Shown piece after piece: positions 1 to 8,949 of a stretch of 64,000 bases of DNA (positions are counted from its first letter, which is position 1; each line of letters starts with the position of its first letter). Below the pieces are notes generated by a model. The model did not search any database. It was not told the origin of the DNA and saw nothing but the letters and a program-made list of their open reading frames with translations. The stretch is from Isosphaera pallida ATCC 43644 (GTDB lineage Bacteria; Planctomycetota; Planctomycetia; Isosphaerales; Isosphaeraceae): positions 186,001 to 250,000 of the forward strand of contig NC_014962.1 in the NCBI RefSeq assembly GCF_000186345.1, in the 5' to 3' direction. A program made the position numbers and the translations under genes.

Positions 1-3000
1 GCCCGAGGACCGCCGTTGAGCCGAACGCCGCCGCCGACCGCTTCGAACAGGTCGGCGTTGATGGTTCCTTCCAAGGTCAGGCGGTCGCCTCCGCCGTCGC
101 CCAGGAAGTCGAGCGTGGCGACATCCTCGAATCGGAACACTCCCTCATCGTTGCCGGCGATTGTCACGCGGCCGGAACGCGTGTCGAAGCCGGGGGCCAG
201 GGTGAAGTCGTCGAATCCGGCGTTGCCAACCACCTCGATGCGATTCTCGCCCGCGCCGCCCAGGATCGCTACCTCTACGCTGGCGGGGATGGGACCGGTC
301 AGGTTGACGCGCGCTAGGTCGTTGCCTGCGCTCAGGTCGAGCGCGACCAGACCGAAGCCGTTGAGAATTGGCGCGTCGGCGGGGGAACCGTCGGGGTTGG
401 CGATCCCGCGTCCCTGGTCGAGCACTACGTCGAACCGTCCCACCAAACGAAGGTCGGCGAACTCGGGGCCGGTGTCCGAAGGCGCGCCGCCGAAGCCGTT
501 GGGGCCGCTCGCGTTGACCGACGATCCCCCCACGCGTTGCGGCGAGAATTGGAGGAGGGCCTCGTCGTCGCCCGCGGTGGCTCGGAGGGTCAGGGTGTCG
601 CCCTCGTTAGGATTGGCGTTGAGGTTGAGCGCTTGGACCGAGGCGAACACCAAGGCCGGTCCCGTCTGGGCGGTCGAAAGGATCGAACCGGCCGCCGCAG
701 CGTCGGGGGCGGCCTCGACCAGGATCGACTCAGCGACCCCGACGACGCCGTTGAAGGCCAACCGATTGAAGCCGTCTCCGCCGTCGGTCTGAACGGCCAC
801 CTCCCAGCCGAGGAACGGCGTGACGCTGACGCGGTCGTCGCCGCGGCCTCCTTCCAGGCTCAACTGGCGGGTGGCCGAGGGACTGTTGCCCAAGAAGTTC
901 AAGTCGAACGAGAGCGGCGCGGTGGTCCCGCCCAGGTCATTGATCCGCAGATCGAAGCGGCGGGGGCCGGTGCCTTCGACCACGAAGGTGTCGAACTCGG
1001 TGATGCCGCTCGCCGCGCCCCGGTCGCCCAGGACGCGAACTGCGTCGGTTTGGACCTGGACCGCCTCCATGTTGAGCACGGTCACCCGACCGCTCGGCGC
1101 GCCGGGACCGCTCGCCCGAAGCGCCACGGCGGGACGGCCCAGGACCGGATCGGTGAAGACCTCGAAGGCAGGGCCGCTGAGCTCGACCCGATCCCCTGGC
1201 ACGGTCCCCAGCGCCGGGGCACCGCCGTCAAGCAGGATCGGCACGCCGTTGAGCGAGAAGGCCGGGGCCACAAAGAGGTCGCCGGTGGCGTTGGACTCGT
1301 CGCCGCCGCGGACGACCAAGGCGGCCAGGCGGGTCGGGTCGAGGTTGACCCGCAACAATGCGCCGACCGTGGCGTTGTCGATGGCGACCTGGTGATCGCT
1401 CACGCGAATTTCGTCGGAGCCGAAGTTGGTCTCGAAGAATCGATCGCTGCCCAGACCAAACTCGGCCAGGCCGTGAACCACCACCACGTCGGCCGCGCCG
1501 CCGGAGGCGGCGGCGTTGGTGAGGATCGTTAAACCGGTTTCGGTGTCGAAGCCGGAGAGTTCCAGGGCCGCGCCGTAGCGTCCGTTACCGCGGTCAACCA
1601 CGATCCGGGCGGCGTTGGCGTTGGGCCGCAGCGCGGCCACGATGCCGCGATCGGGATCGAGCAGCGTACCGGCCACCGCCGAGGCAGGCCGATCGTCCTC
1701 GAGTCGGAACCGATTAAGGCCCGGTCCGCCCTCGAACGTGACGACGGTGGCGGCGGGGAAGAAGGGGCCAAGGTTGTTGACAATCATCACGTCGTCGCCC
1801 GCGCCGGCGTTGATGGCGAGGGACAGGTCCGGGGCGCGGAACTCGACCGGCAGGGCGGTGGGGGCTTCGATCACGACTACGCCGGGGTTGGGGCCAGCTC
1901 CCAGGCGGATTTGGTCGTCGGCAGCCTCGAATTGATAGAGGCGGTCGTTGGCGGTCGAGTTGTCGCGGACTCCAGCCACGTTCAGGTGGGCGATCCGTTG
2001 GACCGGGCCACTGGTGGGAGTCAGATCCAACTCGCCCGCGCCTACGCCCGACAGGCGGTGTTCCACCCGGTCGAACACCCCGTTGACCAACACGAGGCGG
2101 TTGTTGGAACCGATCTGGCCGTCGAAGGTGAAGAGACCCGCTCCCAGCGGTCCCTCAAGGAAATCGACGGTGGCCGTATCGTTGCCGCCGCCGCCTCGGA
2201 AGGTCAACGGCGCAGTGTCGGGCAGACGGACCACCGGCGCGTCGGTCAGGGTGGCTTGGAGGGTTGCGGGGTTGAACCGTTGAAGCGTCAACTCGTCGTT
2301 GTTGACGCTTCCTTGGAGGAACGCTTCGGACAGATTGTTGAGTTCAAGGAGCTCGAACGTGGCGAAGTCGAGTCGTCCCAGGGTGTCGATTTCGATCACG
2401 CCCGCGCTGGGAGTCACCGAGACCGATTGGCCGCCCGCATTGAGGACGAGGCGATCCTGAGTGCCAGGACCACCCACGAGTTGGTTGTCCGAACCAGTCC
2501 CCAGTCCTAGGGCCGACACCTCAAGAACGTCGTTGCCCGCGCCGGTGTCGATTCGGGTTAGGTTGCCGCCGGGGTTGGCCGCGAGGGTCGCGTTGAGCCG
2601 CACCAGGTCGTTGCCCGCGCCCAGTTGGATCGTCAGGGAGGCAGCGCGGTCTTCGGTCAGAAGGATCGCGGGCGAACCACCGCCGGGAGCTAGCGACAGG
2701 CCGGTGACCCGCAGCTTGTCGGCGACGCGGTCTACCGTCACCTCGCGGCCGACGTTCTCGCCAGCGTTGTCGAGCAGGATCGTGTTGAAGCCCCCGGTGT
2801 TGGTGAGGGTTGCGTCGTCTTGAAGGTCCCGCAGCGATCCATTGGAGCCGACCACGACCTCGTCCACACCGCCGTTGCCGTCGAACGCGAAGGGCTGATC
2901 CTCGGGGACCCCTAGCAGGTTGAGACGATCCGCGGCGGGCGAGCCGATCACTTGAACGCCGGCCACGAACCGATCCAGAATCGTTAAGTTCAGCCCAAGG

Positions 3001-3527
3001 TTGGCGTTGCGCACCCCGTCGAGGTCGGCGGTGACGACCTGGGCCGCAGCCGCGGCGAACGACACCGTCGCGCCGCCTTGGCCCGCCTCGTCCACGAAGA
3101 AACGGGCGTTGAGCAGATCAGCCCGACCCGTGATCGTTCCTAGTTCGAGGTTGGCGTTACCCAAAAACAGACGAACCGAACTGGCCGCGTCGGCCGGCAG
3201 GGACTGAACGCCCGGCTGGGTATTATCAAAGTCGAACTCGTTGACGAATCCCGGATCACCCGCCCGGTTGTGCGTCAGCAGCCCGCCCGAACGCTCGAAC
3301 GCCAAAGTTTGGAACAACGCCGGATTGTTGGTGAGGAAAAAGGCCGTCTGGCCGCTCAACGAAGCGCTAAAGGTCATCAACGTTCGATCTTCCAGCCACT
3401 CCAAAGGTCGTCGAGTCAACCCCACGCGCCTCGCAGCGCGAACCTGGAGTCGCCAAAGCGAACGACGCGGCGAACCAACCGAACGGAACCGAAGGACACG
3501 GCTGGAGGCGGAGAACAAACGGCTCAT
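1..3527 (-). CDS. Giant secreted/surface protein with LEPR-XLL-type N-terminus and RTX-like GAGND repeats (C-terminus outside window)
   Basis: An uninterrupted minus-strand frame starts at the ATG at 3527 and runs off the left edge, giving about 1175 residues without a stop. The start is well fixed, since an in-frame TAA lies five codons upstream. After a basic N-terminus comes LEWLEDRTLM (about residues 46-55), matching the LEPR-XLL-type sequence that planctomycetes place at the start of very large exported proteins. The rest is low in Cys and Lys, rich in Gly, Asp, Asn and Val, and predicted beta. It repeats GAGNDLV, GAGNDVL, GGGGND, GAGDD and SAGNDLA turns that resemble loosely conserved calcium-binding RTX turns. 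I infer an exported beta-solenoid surface or matrix protein. No catalytic domain is visible in the part present. Opposite-strand frames here are shadows. Confidence 0.85.
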   Translation of the reverse strand, partial: MSRLFSASSRVLRFRSVGSPRRSLWRLQVRAARRVGLTRRPLEWLEDRTLMTFSASLSGQTAFFLTNNPALFQTLAFERSGGLLTHNRAGDPGFVNEFDFDNTQPGVQSLPADAASSVRLFLGNANLELGTITGRADLLNARFFVDEAGQGGATVSFAAAAAQVVTADLDGVRNANLGLNLTILDRFVAGVQVIGSPAADRLNLLGVPEDQPFAFDGNGGVDEVVVGSNGSLRDLQDDATLTNTGGFNTILLDNAGENVGREVTVDRVADKLRVTGLSLAPGGGSPAILLTEDRAASLTIQLGAGNDLVRLNATLAANPGGNLTRIDTGAGNDVLEVSALGLGTGSDNQLVGGPGTQDRLVLNAGGQSVSVTPSAGVIEIDTLGRLDFATFELLELNNLSEAFLQGSVNNDELTLQRFNPATLQATLTDAPVVRLPDTAPLTFRGGGGNDTATVDFLEGPLGAGLFTFDGQIGSNNRLVLVNGVFDRVEHRLSGVGAGELDLTPTSGPVQRIAHLNVAGVRDNSTANDRLYQFEAADDQIRLGAGPNPGVVVIEAPTALPVEFRAPDLSLAINAGAGDDVMIVNNLGPFFPAATVVTFEGGPGLNRFRLEDDRPASAVAGTLLDPDRGIVAALRPNANAARIVVDRGNGRYGAALELSGFDTETGLTILTNAAASGGAADVVVVHGLAEFGLGSDRFFETNFGSDEIRVSDHQVAIDNATVGALLRVNLDPTRLAALVVRGGDESNATGDLFVAPAFSLNGVPILLDGGAPALGTVPGDRVELSGPAFEVFTDPVLGRPAVALRASGPGAPSGRVTVLNMEAVQVQTDAVRVLGDRGAASGITEFDTFVVEGTGPRRFDLRINDLGGTTAPLSFDLNFLGNSPSATRQLSLEGGRGDDRVSVTPFLGWEVAVQTDGGDGFNRLAFNGVVGVAESILVEAAPDAAAAGSILSTAQTGPALVFASVQALNLNANPNEGDTLTLRATAGDDEALLQFSPQRVGGSSVNASGPNGFGGAPSDTGPEFADLRLVGRFDVVLDQGRGIANPDGSPADAPILNGFGLVALDLSAGNDLARVNLTGPIPASVEVAILGGAGENRIEVVGNAGFDDFTLAPGFDTRSGRVTIAGNDEGVFRFEDVATLDFLGDGGGDRLTLEGTINADLFEAVGGGVRLNGGPR

Positions 3528-3694
3528 GGACAACTCGAATGGTTAAGGGGCAACAACGCCTTCCTTCGATTCGATCACGGGAATCCCCGAGTCCTTGACG
3601 ATCCCCAACGACGCCGCGGATTGGACTGCCTCGGCGCGGACCGCTTCAACAACACCATCCCACCCTGAGTGTCCACGGTCGCCACCAATTAAAT

Positions 3695-3735
3695 CCGCGA
3701 TTGCATTCATCCATGATGGGACGGAGTAATCGCGG
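3695..3735. repeat. Inverted repeat upstream of the giant surface-protein gene
   Basis: CCGCGATT at 3695-3702 is matched by AATCGCGG at 3728-3735 with a 25-base spacer. It sits in the 500-base interval 3528-4036, which otherwise holds no credible gene. The repeat could be an operator or a weak hairpin, and eight base pairs could also occur by chance. Confidence 0.25.
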
Positions 3736-4036
3736 GGTTGTGACGCTGGCGACGGGAGCTCGCGGCGACGAGGAGGCGGAGGGGTTGGATTCAGGTTGGT
3801 TTTGGTTTGGTCCGGCGACGTGGACGCTCTCGCGGCGAGACGGGAGAGGGTCTAGCGCAAAGGTACGACGGCGGCGGGGGGAATCAAGCTGGAGTGTTGG
3901 GTTCCGGGTGCGGCTCGAACCAGGCGTGCGGTTTGAAGCGGCTTAGTTGTGTGAGAGGTGCTCGTGTGGAGAACGTTTTGGTTTTGTGGTTTTGAGGAGG
4001 TTGGTTCCATCAACGAAACGTGAGGGACAGGATGAG

Positions 4037-5383
4037 TCAGGGGTCGAGCGGGATTGGTTGGGTTTCCGACTCGGTGGCGGGGGGGCGGGCGATGATGGGA
4101 GTGGCGTTGGTGCCCAAACGGTCAAGCAGACCGGAGGGGGCCTGGTTGGGGAAGCGACGCGCCAGTTGGCGGAGTTGTTCGCGGGCGGGTTCGAACTTGG
4201 GATCGACCATCAGGGCCGCCTGGAACGAATCGACCGCCAGGGTGGTTTGGTTGGCTTCGACAGCGAGCAGGCCGAGTTGGTGACGGGGCCGCGGGTCGTC
4301 AGGGTTTTGAGCGATTTGCTGTACCAAGTCGTCCATAGCGCGGCGGCGGTTGGTCACGTCGCGGTGACGTTGAGCGGCGTCGCGGGCGGTCTCGGCGTCG
4401 CCTGCGGCCCGCGCCGCGGCGGCCAGGGCTTGCAGCGCGCCGAGGTTTTCCGAGTCGATTTCCAACAGACGTTGGTAAAGCGCCTTGGCGGTGTGGGGAT
4501 CGTCGTGTTGGATTGCCAGCCGGGCGCGGGTGGAGAGGGCGTCGAGGTTCTTGGGGTCGGCCTGGAGGCACTGGTCGGCCAGAGTCAGGGCTTCGTCGAG
4601 TTTGCCTTCGGCCAGGGCCAGACGCGCGCGTAGACCGAGAATCATGGAGTCGCCCGGCCTCAGCATCTCGGCCTGGGCGAGCGCTTGGGACGCCTCGTCC
4701 AGACGGGTTAGGTCGAGCAGACCGGCGATCAGGTTGACCCGCACCGCCCAGTCGTCGGGGGCAAGCGCCAGGGCTTTTTGGTAGGCGTCTACCGAGGCAG
4801 CGCTTTCGCCCAGTTGGTGACGCACGATCCCCAGGGCGCGCCAGGTTCGCGGCTGGTTGGGGTCGAGTTGAGCCGCACGTTCCAAATAGTCGGCTCCGCG
4901 TTGGGCGTCGGAGGCACCCAGGGCGAGCGCCGCCAGCAATTGAAACACCTGGGGTTGGTTGGGATTGAGGATCACCGACCGCTCCAGAGCGTTACGCGCT
5001 CCGCCGTAATCCTCCAACGCGATGAGGGCCTGACCAGCGATCCGCATCGCCTCAGCGGCTCCCGGTCCGTCGTCGCGGATGTCGGCGACCTGGTTCAGCG
5101 CTTGGTCGGGCCGCCCAGCTTCGAGCAAACGTCGCGCTTGTTCAATTTGACGCAGGCGTGTCGCACCGATGTCGCCGCCCGATTCGCCGAGAACCCACCA
5201 TACCCCCCCACCGCCCAACGCCAGTGCCACGACGGCCAACATTAAATTGATCCCTAGCGAGCCTTTCGTGGAAGGGATGGGATCGGACTTGGAAGCCTCT
5301 TGGGCCGCAAGGTCGTGGCGAGGCGACTCGGAGCGCTCGGATGACGGAGCAGGGGGTTCGGGTTGGTGGGAGGCTGCAGTCAT
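4037..5383 (-). CDS. Membrane-anchored TPR-repeat protein
   Basis: 448 residues from the ATG at 5383. A longer frame from 5494 adds 37 residues of no recognisable character, so the internal Met is preferred. The N-terminal 50 residues are polar and Pro/Ser-rich. One hydrophobic segment (about 52-75, with a run of glycines followed by VWWVLG) anchors the protein. The rest is helical tetratricopeptide repeats with typical A-x-x-x-G-x-x-E-x-A spacing, such as LEAGRPDQALNQ, LNPNQPQVFQLLAALAL and LDPNQPRTWRALG, roughly residues 85-415. TPR domains scaffold protein complexes; the partner is unknown. It lies 285 bases downstream of the DUF1559 gene on the same strand. Confidence 0.85.
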   Translation of the reverse strand: MTAASHQPEPPAPSSERSESPRHDLAAQEASKSDPIPSTKGSLGINLMLAVVALALGGGGVWWVLGESGGDIGATRLRQIEQARRLLEAGRPDQALNQVADIRDDGPGAAEAMRIAGQALIALEDYGGARNALERSVILNPNQPQVFQLLAALALGASDAQRGADYLERAAQLDPNQPRTWRALGIVRHQLGESAASVDAYQKALALAPDDWAVRVNLIAGLLDLTRLDEASQALAQAEMLRPGDSMILGLRARLALAEGKLDEALTLADQCLQADPKNLDALSTRARLAIQHDDPHTAKALYQRLLEIDSENLGALQALAAAARAAGDAETARDAAQRHRDVTNRRRAMDDLVQQIAQNPDDPRPRHQLGLLAVEANQTTLAVDSFQAALMVDPKFEPAREQLRQLARRFPNQAPSGLLDRLGTNATPIIARPPATESETQPIPLDP

Positions 5384-5668
5384 GGTACATCGCCCTAGGG
5401 TCGGTCGAGTCAATCGTGGATGAGATGGGTGAGCTTGGGAAGCGATGCACGAAACAAGTCGGACCAGACTCAACCGGGTGGCGAAACAACGCAACCGTTC
5501 CGAGAGGGAAATCGCCCGAGCGACACCCTCTCGAAACGGCCAGGTTGAGGAGGACGTGGCCTTGACGATCGCGGCGATCCGGCCTGCGCCGGACCGTCGC
5601 CAATCAGACCGAAATGGGAGATGGACCGCTCAAGGGCAAACGGAAAGAGGGAGGATCAGCAGGTTGGG

Positions 5669-6781
5669 TTAGAAGGTGTCCGCCGAGATGATTTCGCCGC
5701 CGGCGCGGGAACCTAGACCCCAGAGGACCGGCCAGGCGGTGGTGGTTTTAAGGAACCGCACCGAGCCGTCGGCCATCAGGATGTTGCCGCCGCCGGGGTG
5801 GAAGCTCGACATCGTGTACATGCCTTCGCAATCCCAGTCGCCGTCCCAGCTGCAGGTGCGGCAGTTGGGGTAGGGGGAGTTGGGCGGCAGCAGCGCGTTG
5901 CCTAGGCTCCAGCCGAACATGCCCTGGTGCCACGAGGAGCCCAGGTAGCTCATGTTGATCCGCCAATCGCCAAGGGTAGAGGGGTTCTGGCCCAGACCGG
6001 CGCACTGCTCGATCCAGGTCCGGAAGCCCACGGCCCCGGCGGGCATGTTCAAATTGGGCGAGGCCCAACCAGCGTTGGGCGGCGGCTGACGCAGGTTGAT
6101 CACGTCCTGCAACGAGTAGCGCGACTCATTGAAATCGCCGGTGCGCCATTCGCCGAAGGCGATCGTGTTGGAGGTGCCGTCGGTGATCGAGGCGATGGTG
6201 ATGGTGTCGCCGCCGTTGTTGCCGAAGACCGAGAACAGCCCGTTAGGACGGCCCGCGCCCATGTCCGGGCGGCTGCGGAACGACAGGCTCGCTCCCACCG
6301 AGGCGAAGTAGTTGTTGCCCGGACGCAGACGACCGCCATCGGTCCCCACCGGCGGAACCGACGAGGGGCACAGGAAGGTCTGAATGCGGATCGAGATGCC
6401 AGTCTGGTTCTGAATCTGACCCGCAGCGTTGTCCCGGTTGCAAATCTGGAAGTTCAACGAATTGGCAATCGCGCCTCCTTCAATGTAACCCAGCATGAGC
6501 GCCTGCGGGCTGAAAGTGCCCCAGGTTTCCCGCACTTCGGCGGGGTTGCTGATGTTGCGGCAAGGGTAGGAGGCGGGGAATGAGCCGTTGGCCGACTCGT
6601 AGTTGTAAAGCGCCAGGCCGATCTGCTTGAGATTGTTGACGCACTGGGCGCGGCGGGCCGCCTCGCGGGCCGACTGCACAGCGGGCAACAACAGGGCGAT
6701 CAAGACCGCGATGATGGCAATGACCACCAGAAGCTCGATCAGGGTGAACCCCGAACGAGTCGAACGACGCAATCGAATCAT
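5669..6781 (-). CDS. DUF1559 prepilin-like protein with H-x9-DG C-terminus
   Basis: 370 residues from the ATG at 6781, which follows a GGGGG tract; a longer frame from 6862 is less likely. The basic N-terminus [19 protein letters not shown] is a class III-like prepilin signal: G/F cleavage site, Glu at +5, and a hydrophobic helix (about 9-32). A helical segment with [19 protein letters not shown] follows, then the DUF1559 (SBP_bac_10) globular domain. Near the C-terminus, [13 protein letters not shown] fits the H-x9-DG motif. Planctomycetes carry many paralogues, thought to be exported pseudopilin-like surface proteins of unknown role. The gene lies downstream of the small lipoprotein gene, separated from it by two hairpins. 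Confidence 0.95.
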   Translation of the reverse strand: MIRLRRSTRSGFTLIELLVVIAIIAVLIALLLPAVQSAREAARRAQCVNNLKQIGLALYNYESANGSFPASYPCRNISNPAEVRETWGTFSPQALMLGYIEGGAIANSLNFQICNRDNAAGQIQNQTGISIRIQTFLCPSSVPPVGTDGGRLRPGNNYFASVGASLSFRSRPDMGAGRPNGLFSVFGNNGGDTITIASITDGTSNTIAFGEWRTGDFNESRYSLQDVINLRQPPPNAGWASPNLNMPAGAVGFRTWIEQCAGLGQNPSTLGDWRINMSYLGSSWHQGMFGWSLGNALLPPNSPYPNCRTCSWDGDWDCEGMYTMSSFHPGGGNILMADGSVRFLKTTTAWPVLWGLGSRAGGEIISADTF

Positions 6782-7167
6782 TGGAAAAAACCCCCTGAAA
6801 CGACGGTGTGATCGACGCCGAATGACCACGGAAACGTGTGGCCTCGCAAACCACAAGTTCACCCCTTCGGCGTTGTCAATTCATCGTCGGGAAACGCCTC
6901 GATAACCCGAGGAGAAAGGAATGAAGGGACGGAAGAAGACAGGTAGGATTTCTCGATCCAGGACCGCTCCCACGACCAGATCGGATGATGAATCATGTGG
7001 GAGTTTGGCCAAACTGAGGTTCGCCGAGAAGAGGAAGATGAGACGAAGGGATCGGGTGAACTAGGTAGGACCTTGCAATCGAATCTGATCGTGGAATCCA
7101 ACGCCTTCATCTCAACAACGGGGTGAGCCAACACCCATATTGAGAGAGTTTGGCTGAGGGCGACTCA
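6782..7167. other. Intergenic region upstream of the DUF1559 gene
   Basis: No credible gene is seen. The interval separates the hairpins at 7168-7223 from the DUF1559 start, so a promoter for DUF1559 probably lies here, but I cannot point to convincing -35/-10 elements. Confidence 0.4.
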
Positions 7168-7191
7168 GTCGGGAGAGTCGATTCTCCCGAC
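7168..7191 (-). terminator. Second of two tandem hairpins downstream of the lipoprotein gene
   Basis: GTCGGGAGA at 7168-7176 pairs perfectly with TCTCCCGAC at 7183-7191 around a six-base loop. On the minus strand it comes six bases after the first hairpin. There is no U-tract, so it may be a factor-dependent terminator, an RNA-stabilising structure or an attenuator before the DUF1559 gene. Confidence 0.45.
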
Positions 7192-7197
7192 CACCGA

Positions 7198-7223
7198 CCG
7201 ACAATTGAGTATTCAATTGTCGG
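7198..7223 (-). terminator. Hairpin overlapping the lipoprotein stop codon
   Basis: CCGACAATTGA at 7198-7208 pairs perfectly with TCAATTGTCGG at 7213-7223 around a GTAT loop (11-bp stem). The right arm contains the lipoprotein TGA stop. A perfect stem this close to a stop codon, followed by a second one, looks like a 3' end signal, although no T-run follows. Confidence 0.5.
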
Positions 7224-7413
7224 CGCCGGGGTTGAAGTTCATGCCACTCGAGCTGCCGGTAGGTGGACCGCCTTTGCGGACATCCTTCGGGGTATTATCA
7301 GGCTGGATGGGATCCACTTTGACACCAGGGGCGGGGGGCGTGTCGGCGCTTTGGTTGCAACCCGTTAGACTCAGCCCCATCACCAAGACGAACAGACTCA
7401 AAAACCAGCGCAA
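7213..7413 (-). CDS. Small lipoprotein
   Basis: A TTG start at 7413 preceded by GGAGGAG gives 66 residues. The frame stays open further upstream to 7518, but that extension would bury the signal peptide. The hydrophobic segment LRWFLSLFVLVMGLSLTGC carries a clear lipobox (L-T-G-C, Cys about residue 19). After the Cys comes a short, disordered, Pro/Gly/Asp-rich tail. Such tiny lipoproteins often neighbour DUF1559 genes in planctomycetes, and DUF1559 is the next gene downstream here. The function is unknown. It probably sits in a membrane as a lipid-anchored peptide. Confidence 0.75.
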   Translation of the reverse strand: MRWFLSLFVLVMGLSLTGCNQSADTPPAPGVKVDPIQPDNTPKDVRKGGPPTGSSSGMNFNPGADN

Positions 7414-7863
7414 CGGGGGACTCCTCCGGTCTTGCCGGATACATGAACAATGAAAAGGTGTCCTGCGAAACGCTCTGGGTCCGAACGAACCGATGGGTTG
7501 TATCTCAGGCCACGCCAATGCGATAGTCAGTATCTATCAGTAACAGCGCATAGGTGCGGTCAGACCCGACTTTCGCATTTTGTACGACCACCCGCCTCAA
7601 TTCTAGCAGAACGTCACTACAAAGAGAAGAGCAATTCCTTACGAACTTTGCGATTTCTTCAACCCATCTTGATGGGCGGGTTCGCTTTCGAGGGGATCTC
7701 GGTTGAATCAGGGATAGGCGGAGGTCTATGATGACCGTCGTTCGAGCGGTCTGTCCTCGGGTGGAAAGGGGGGTTCTACGCCTGCCTTCCCTTCGCGTGC
7801 GTTATCCGTTCTCGACTCTCTAGGTGAATGTGTCGGTCCGTGGCTTCAACCGAGAAAGAATGG
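7414..7863. other. Intergenic region between divergent lipoprotein and membrane-protein genes
   Basis: No credible gene is seen. It separates two divergent genes and should hold both promoters. I see no confident promoter boxes. Confidence 0.4.
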
Positions 7864-7895
7864 GGGCCGTCGAAAGAGGGGTTGCGAGACGGCCC
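7864..7895 (+). promoter_or_regulatory. Leader hairpin before the membrane-protein gene
   Basis: GGGCCGTC at 7864-7871 pairs with GACGGCCC at 7888-7895 across a 16-base loop, ending 20 bases before the start codon at 7916. It could be a 5' UTR structure or a chance GC-rich repeat. Confidence 0.3.
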
Positions 7896-7915
7896 GCCTC
7901 CGGAGTGATTCGATC

Positions 7916-8710
7916 ATGGTCGATTTGGTTGCCAGCGCGCCGGCGCGATCAGGGGCTGCGCCACGGACTCCGCTCATGTGGTTAGGATTGGTTGCGGCCG
8001 CGCTGCTCTCGACGGCGTTATCCTGGTTCACGGCCGATCGCCTGGCCCAGGTGGTTCGAGTCGAGGCCGATGAGAAGGCGAGTTCCGACCCCTATGCGTT
8101 TGAGCAACTCAACGCTGAGTTGATCCGAGTCAATTCGCGCGACGCCGGGGCGCGTTACGCCGCGCTAGGCGGCGTCACCGGATTGGTGTTTGCCGTTTTG
8201 GGCTTGGCGCTGGGACGCAAGCCGGTGGCGGGCATGATTGGTGTGGTGACCGGGGTGGTCATTGGCGCGGCGGTGGGATGGGCAACGGTCCAGAAGCTTT
8301 ATCCCTCGCTCTACGAGATGGAACGCGACCCGGCCGCGGTGCAAATCCACCTGATTATTCTGGGCCACTGGGCGATGTGGGGAGGGGCGGGGTTGGCTGC
8401 CGGTCTGGGCTACGCTTGGGGAGCAGGGCGTTTCAAGGCGCTCCCCTGGACCATCCTGGGTGGGGTTTTCGGCGTAGGGAGTGTCGGTTTGCTTTATGAG
8501 TTGATTATCCCCATGATCTTCCCGACCCTCCCTGACGTTTCCCACGCCCTTCCCGAAGAGTTCATCGCTCGTTTGATCATCTGGATTGCGGTTCCCCTTG
8601 GCGCGGCCATTGGCATAGGCGCAGCCCTTTCGCTGGGAAACGGTTCGCCTCCCAAGCCTCCTTCGCTCGCCATGGGATCGGACCCCGTCTCGCCGAACCC
8701 CTCCGCCTGA
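7916..8710 (+). CDS. Multi-pass inner-membrane protein of unknown function
   Basis: 264 residues from the ATG at 7916. Hydrophobic segments are visible at about 20-40, 85-100, 105-125, 145-165, 175-200 and 220-240, so roughly six membrane spans. A polar loop between the first and second spans contains ARYAALGGVTG. Many spans are Gly/Ala-rich, as in small membrane proteins with packed helices. No motif of a known transporter or enzyme is visible and the family is not recognised. It is followed in the same direction by a membrane-anchored redoxin-like protein, but 239 bases separate them and co-transcription is unproven. Confidence 0.75.
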   Translation: MVDLVASAPARSGAAPRTPLMWLGLVAAALLSTALSWFTADRLAQVVRVEADEKASSDPYAFEQLNAELIRVNSRDAGARYAALGGVTGLVFAVLGLALGRKPVAGMIGVVTGVVIGAAVGWATVQKLYPSLYEMERDPAAVQIHLIILGHWAMWGGAGLAAGLGYAWGAGRFKALPWTILGGVFGVGSVGLLYELIIPMIFPTLPDVSHALPEEFIARLIIWIAVPLGAAIGIGAALSLGNGSPPKPPSLAMGSDPVSPNPSA

Positions 8711-8949
8711 ACCGAATCCCGGACGCTCCGCCCGCTCAGTTCACGGGGAGAGTTCGATCGAATGTGGTTCCAGGGTAAGGGGGGAGTGGTCAAATCGCCC
8801 CGCCGCCTCTAGAATGGAACGAGTGCGTCACAATGGCGATGACCTGATGGGTTCCGTGCGTTGTCGAGGCCGGTTCCCTTCGACCAGTTCTCATCGCGCA
8901 ACCGATCGATGCGACAGTGCGAATCCTCAATCAAGCGGCTTCACCCACA

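Noticed and set aside
16-2823. Several plus-strand open frames of 100-330 residues at the left edge
   Set aside because: They mirror the minus-strand surface-protein frame, which has a fixed start, a recognisable N-terminal motif and repeats. The plus frames are Arg/Pro/Gly-rich without motifs.
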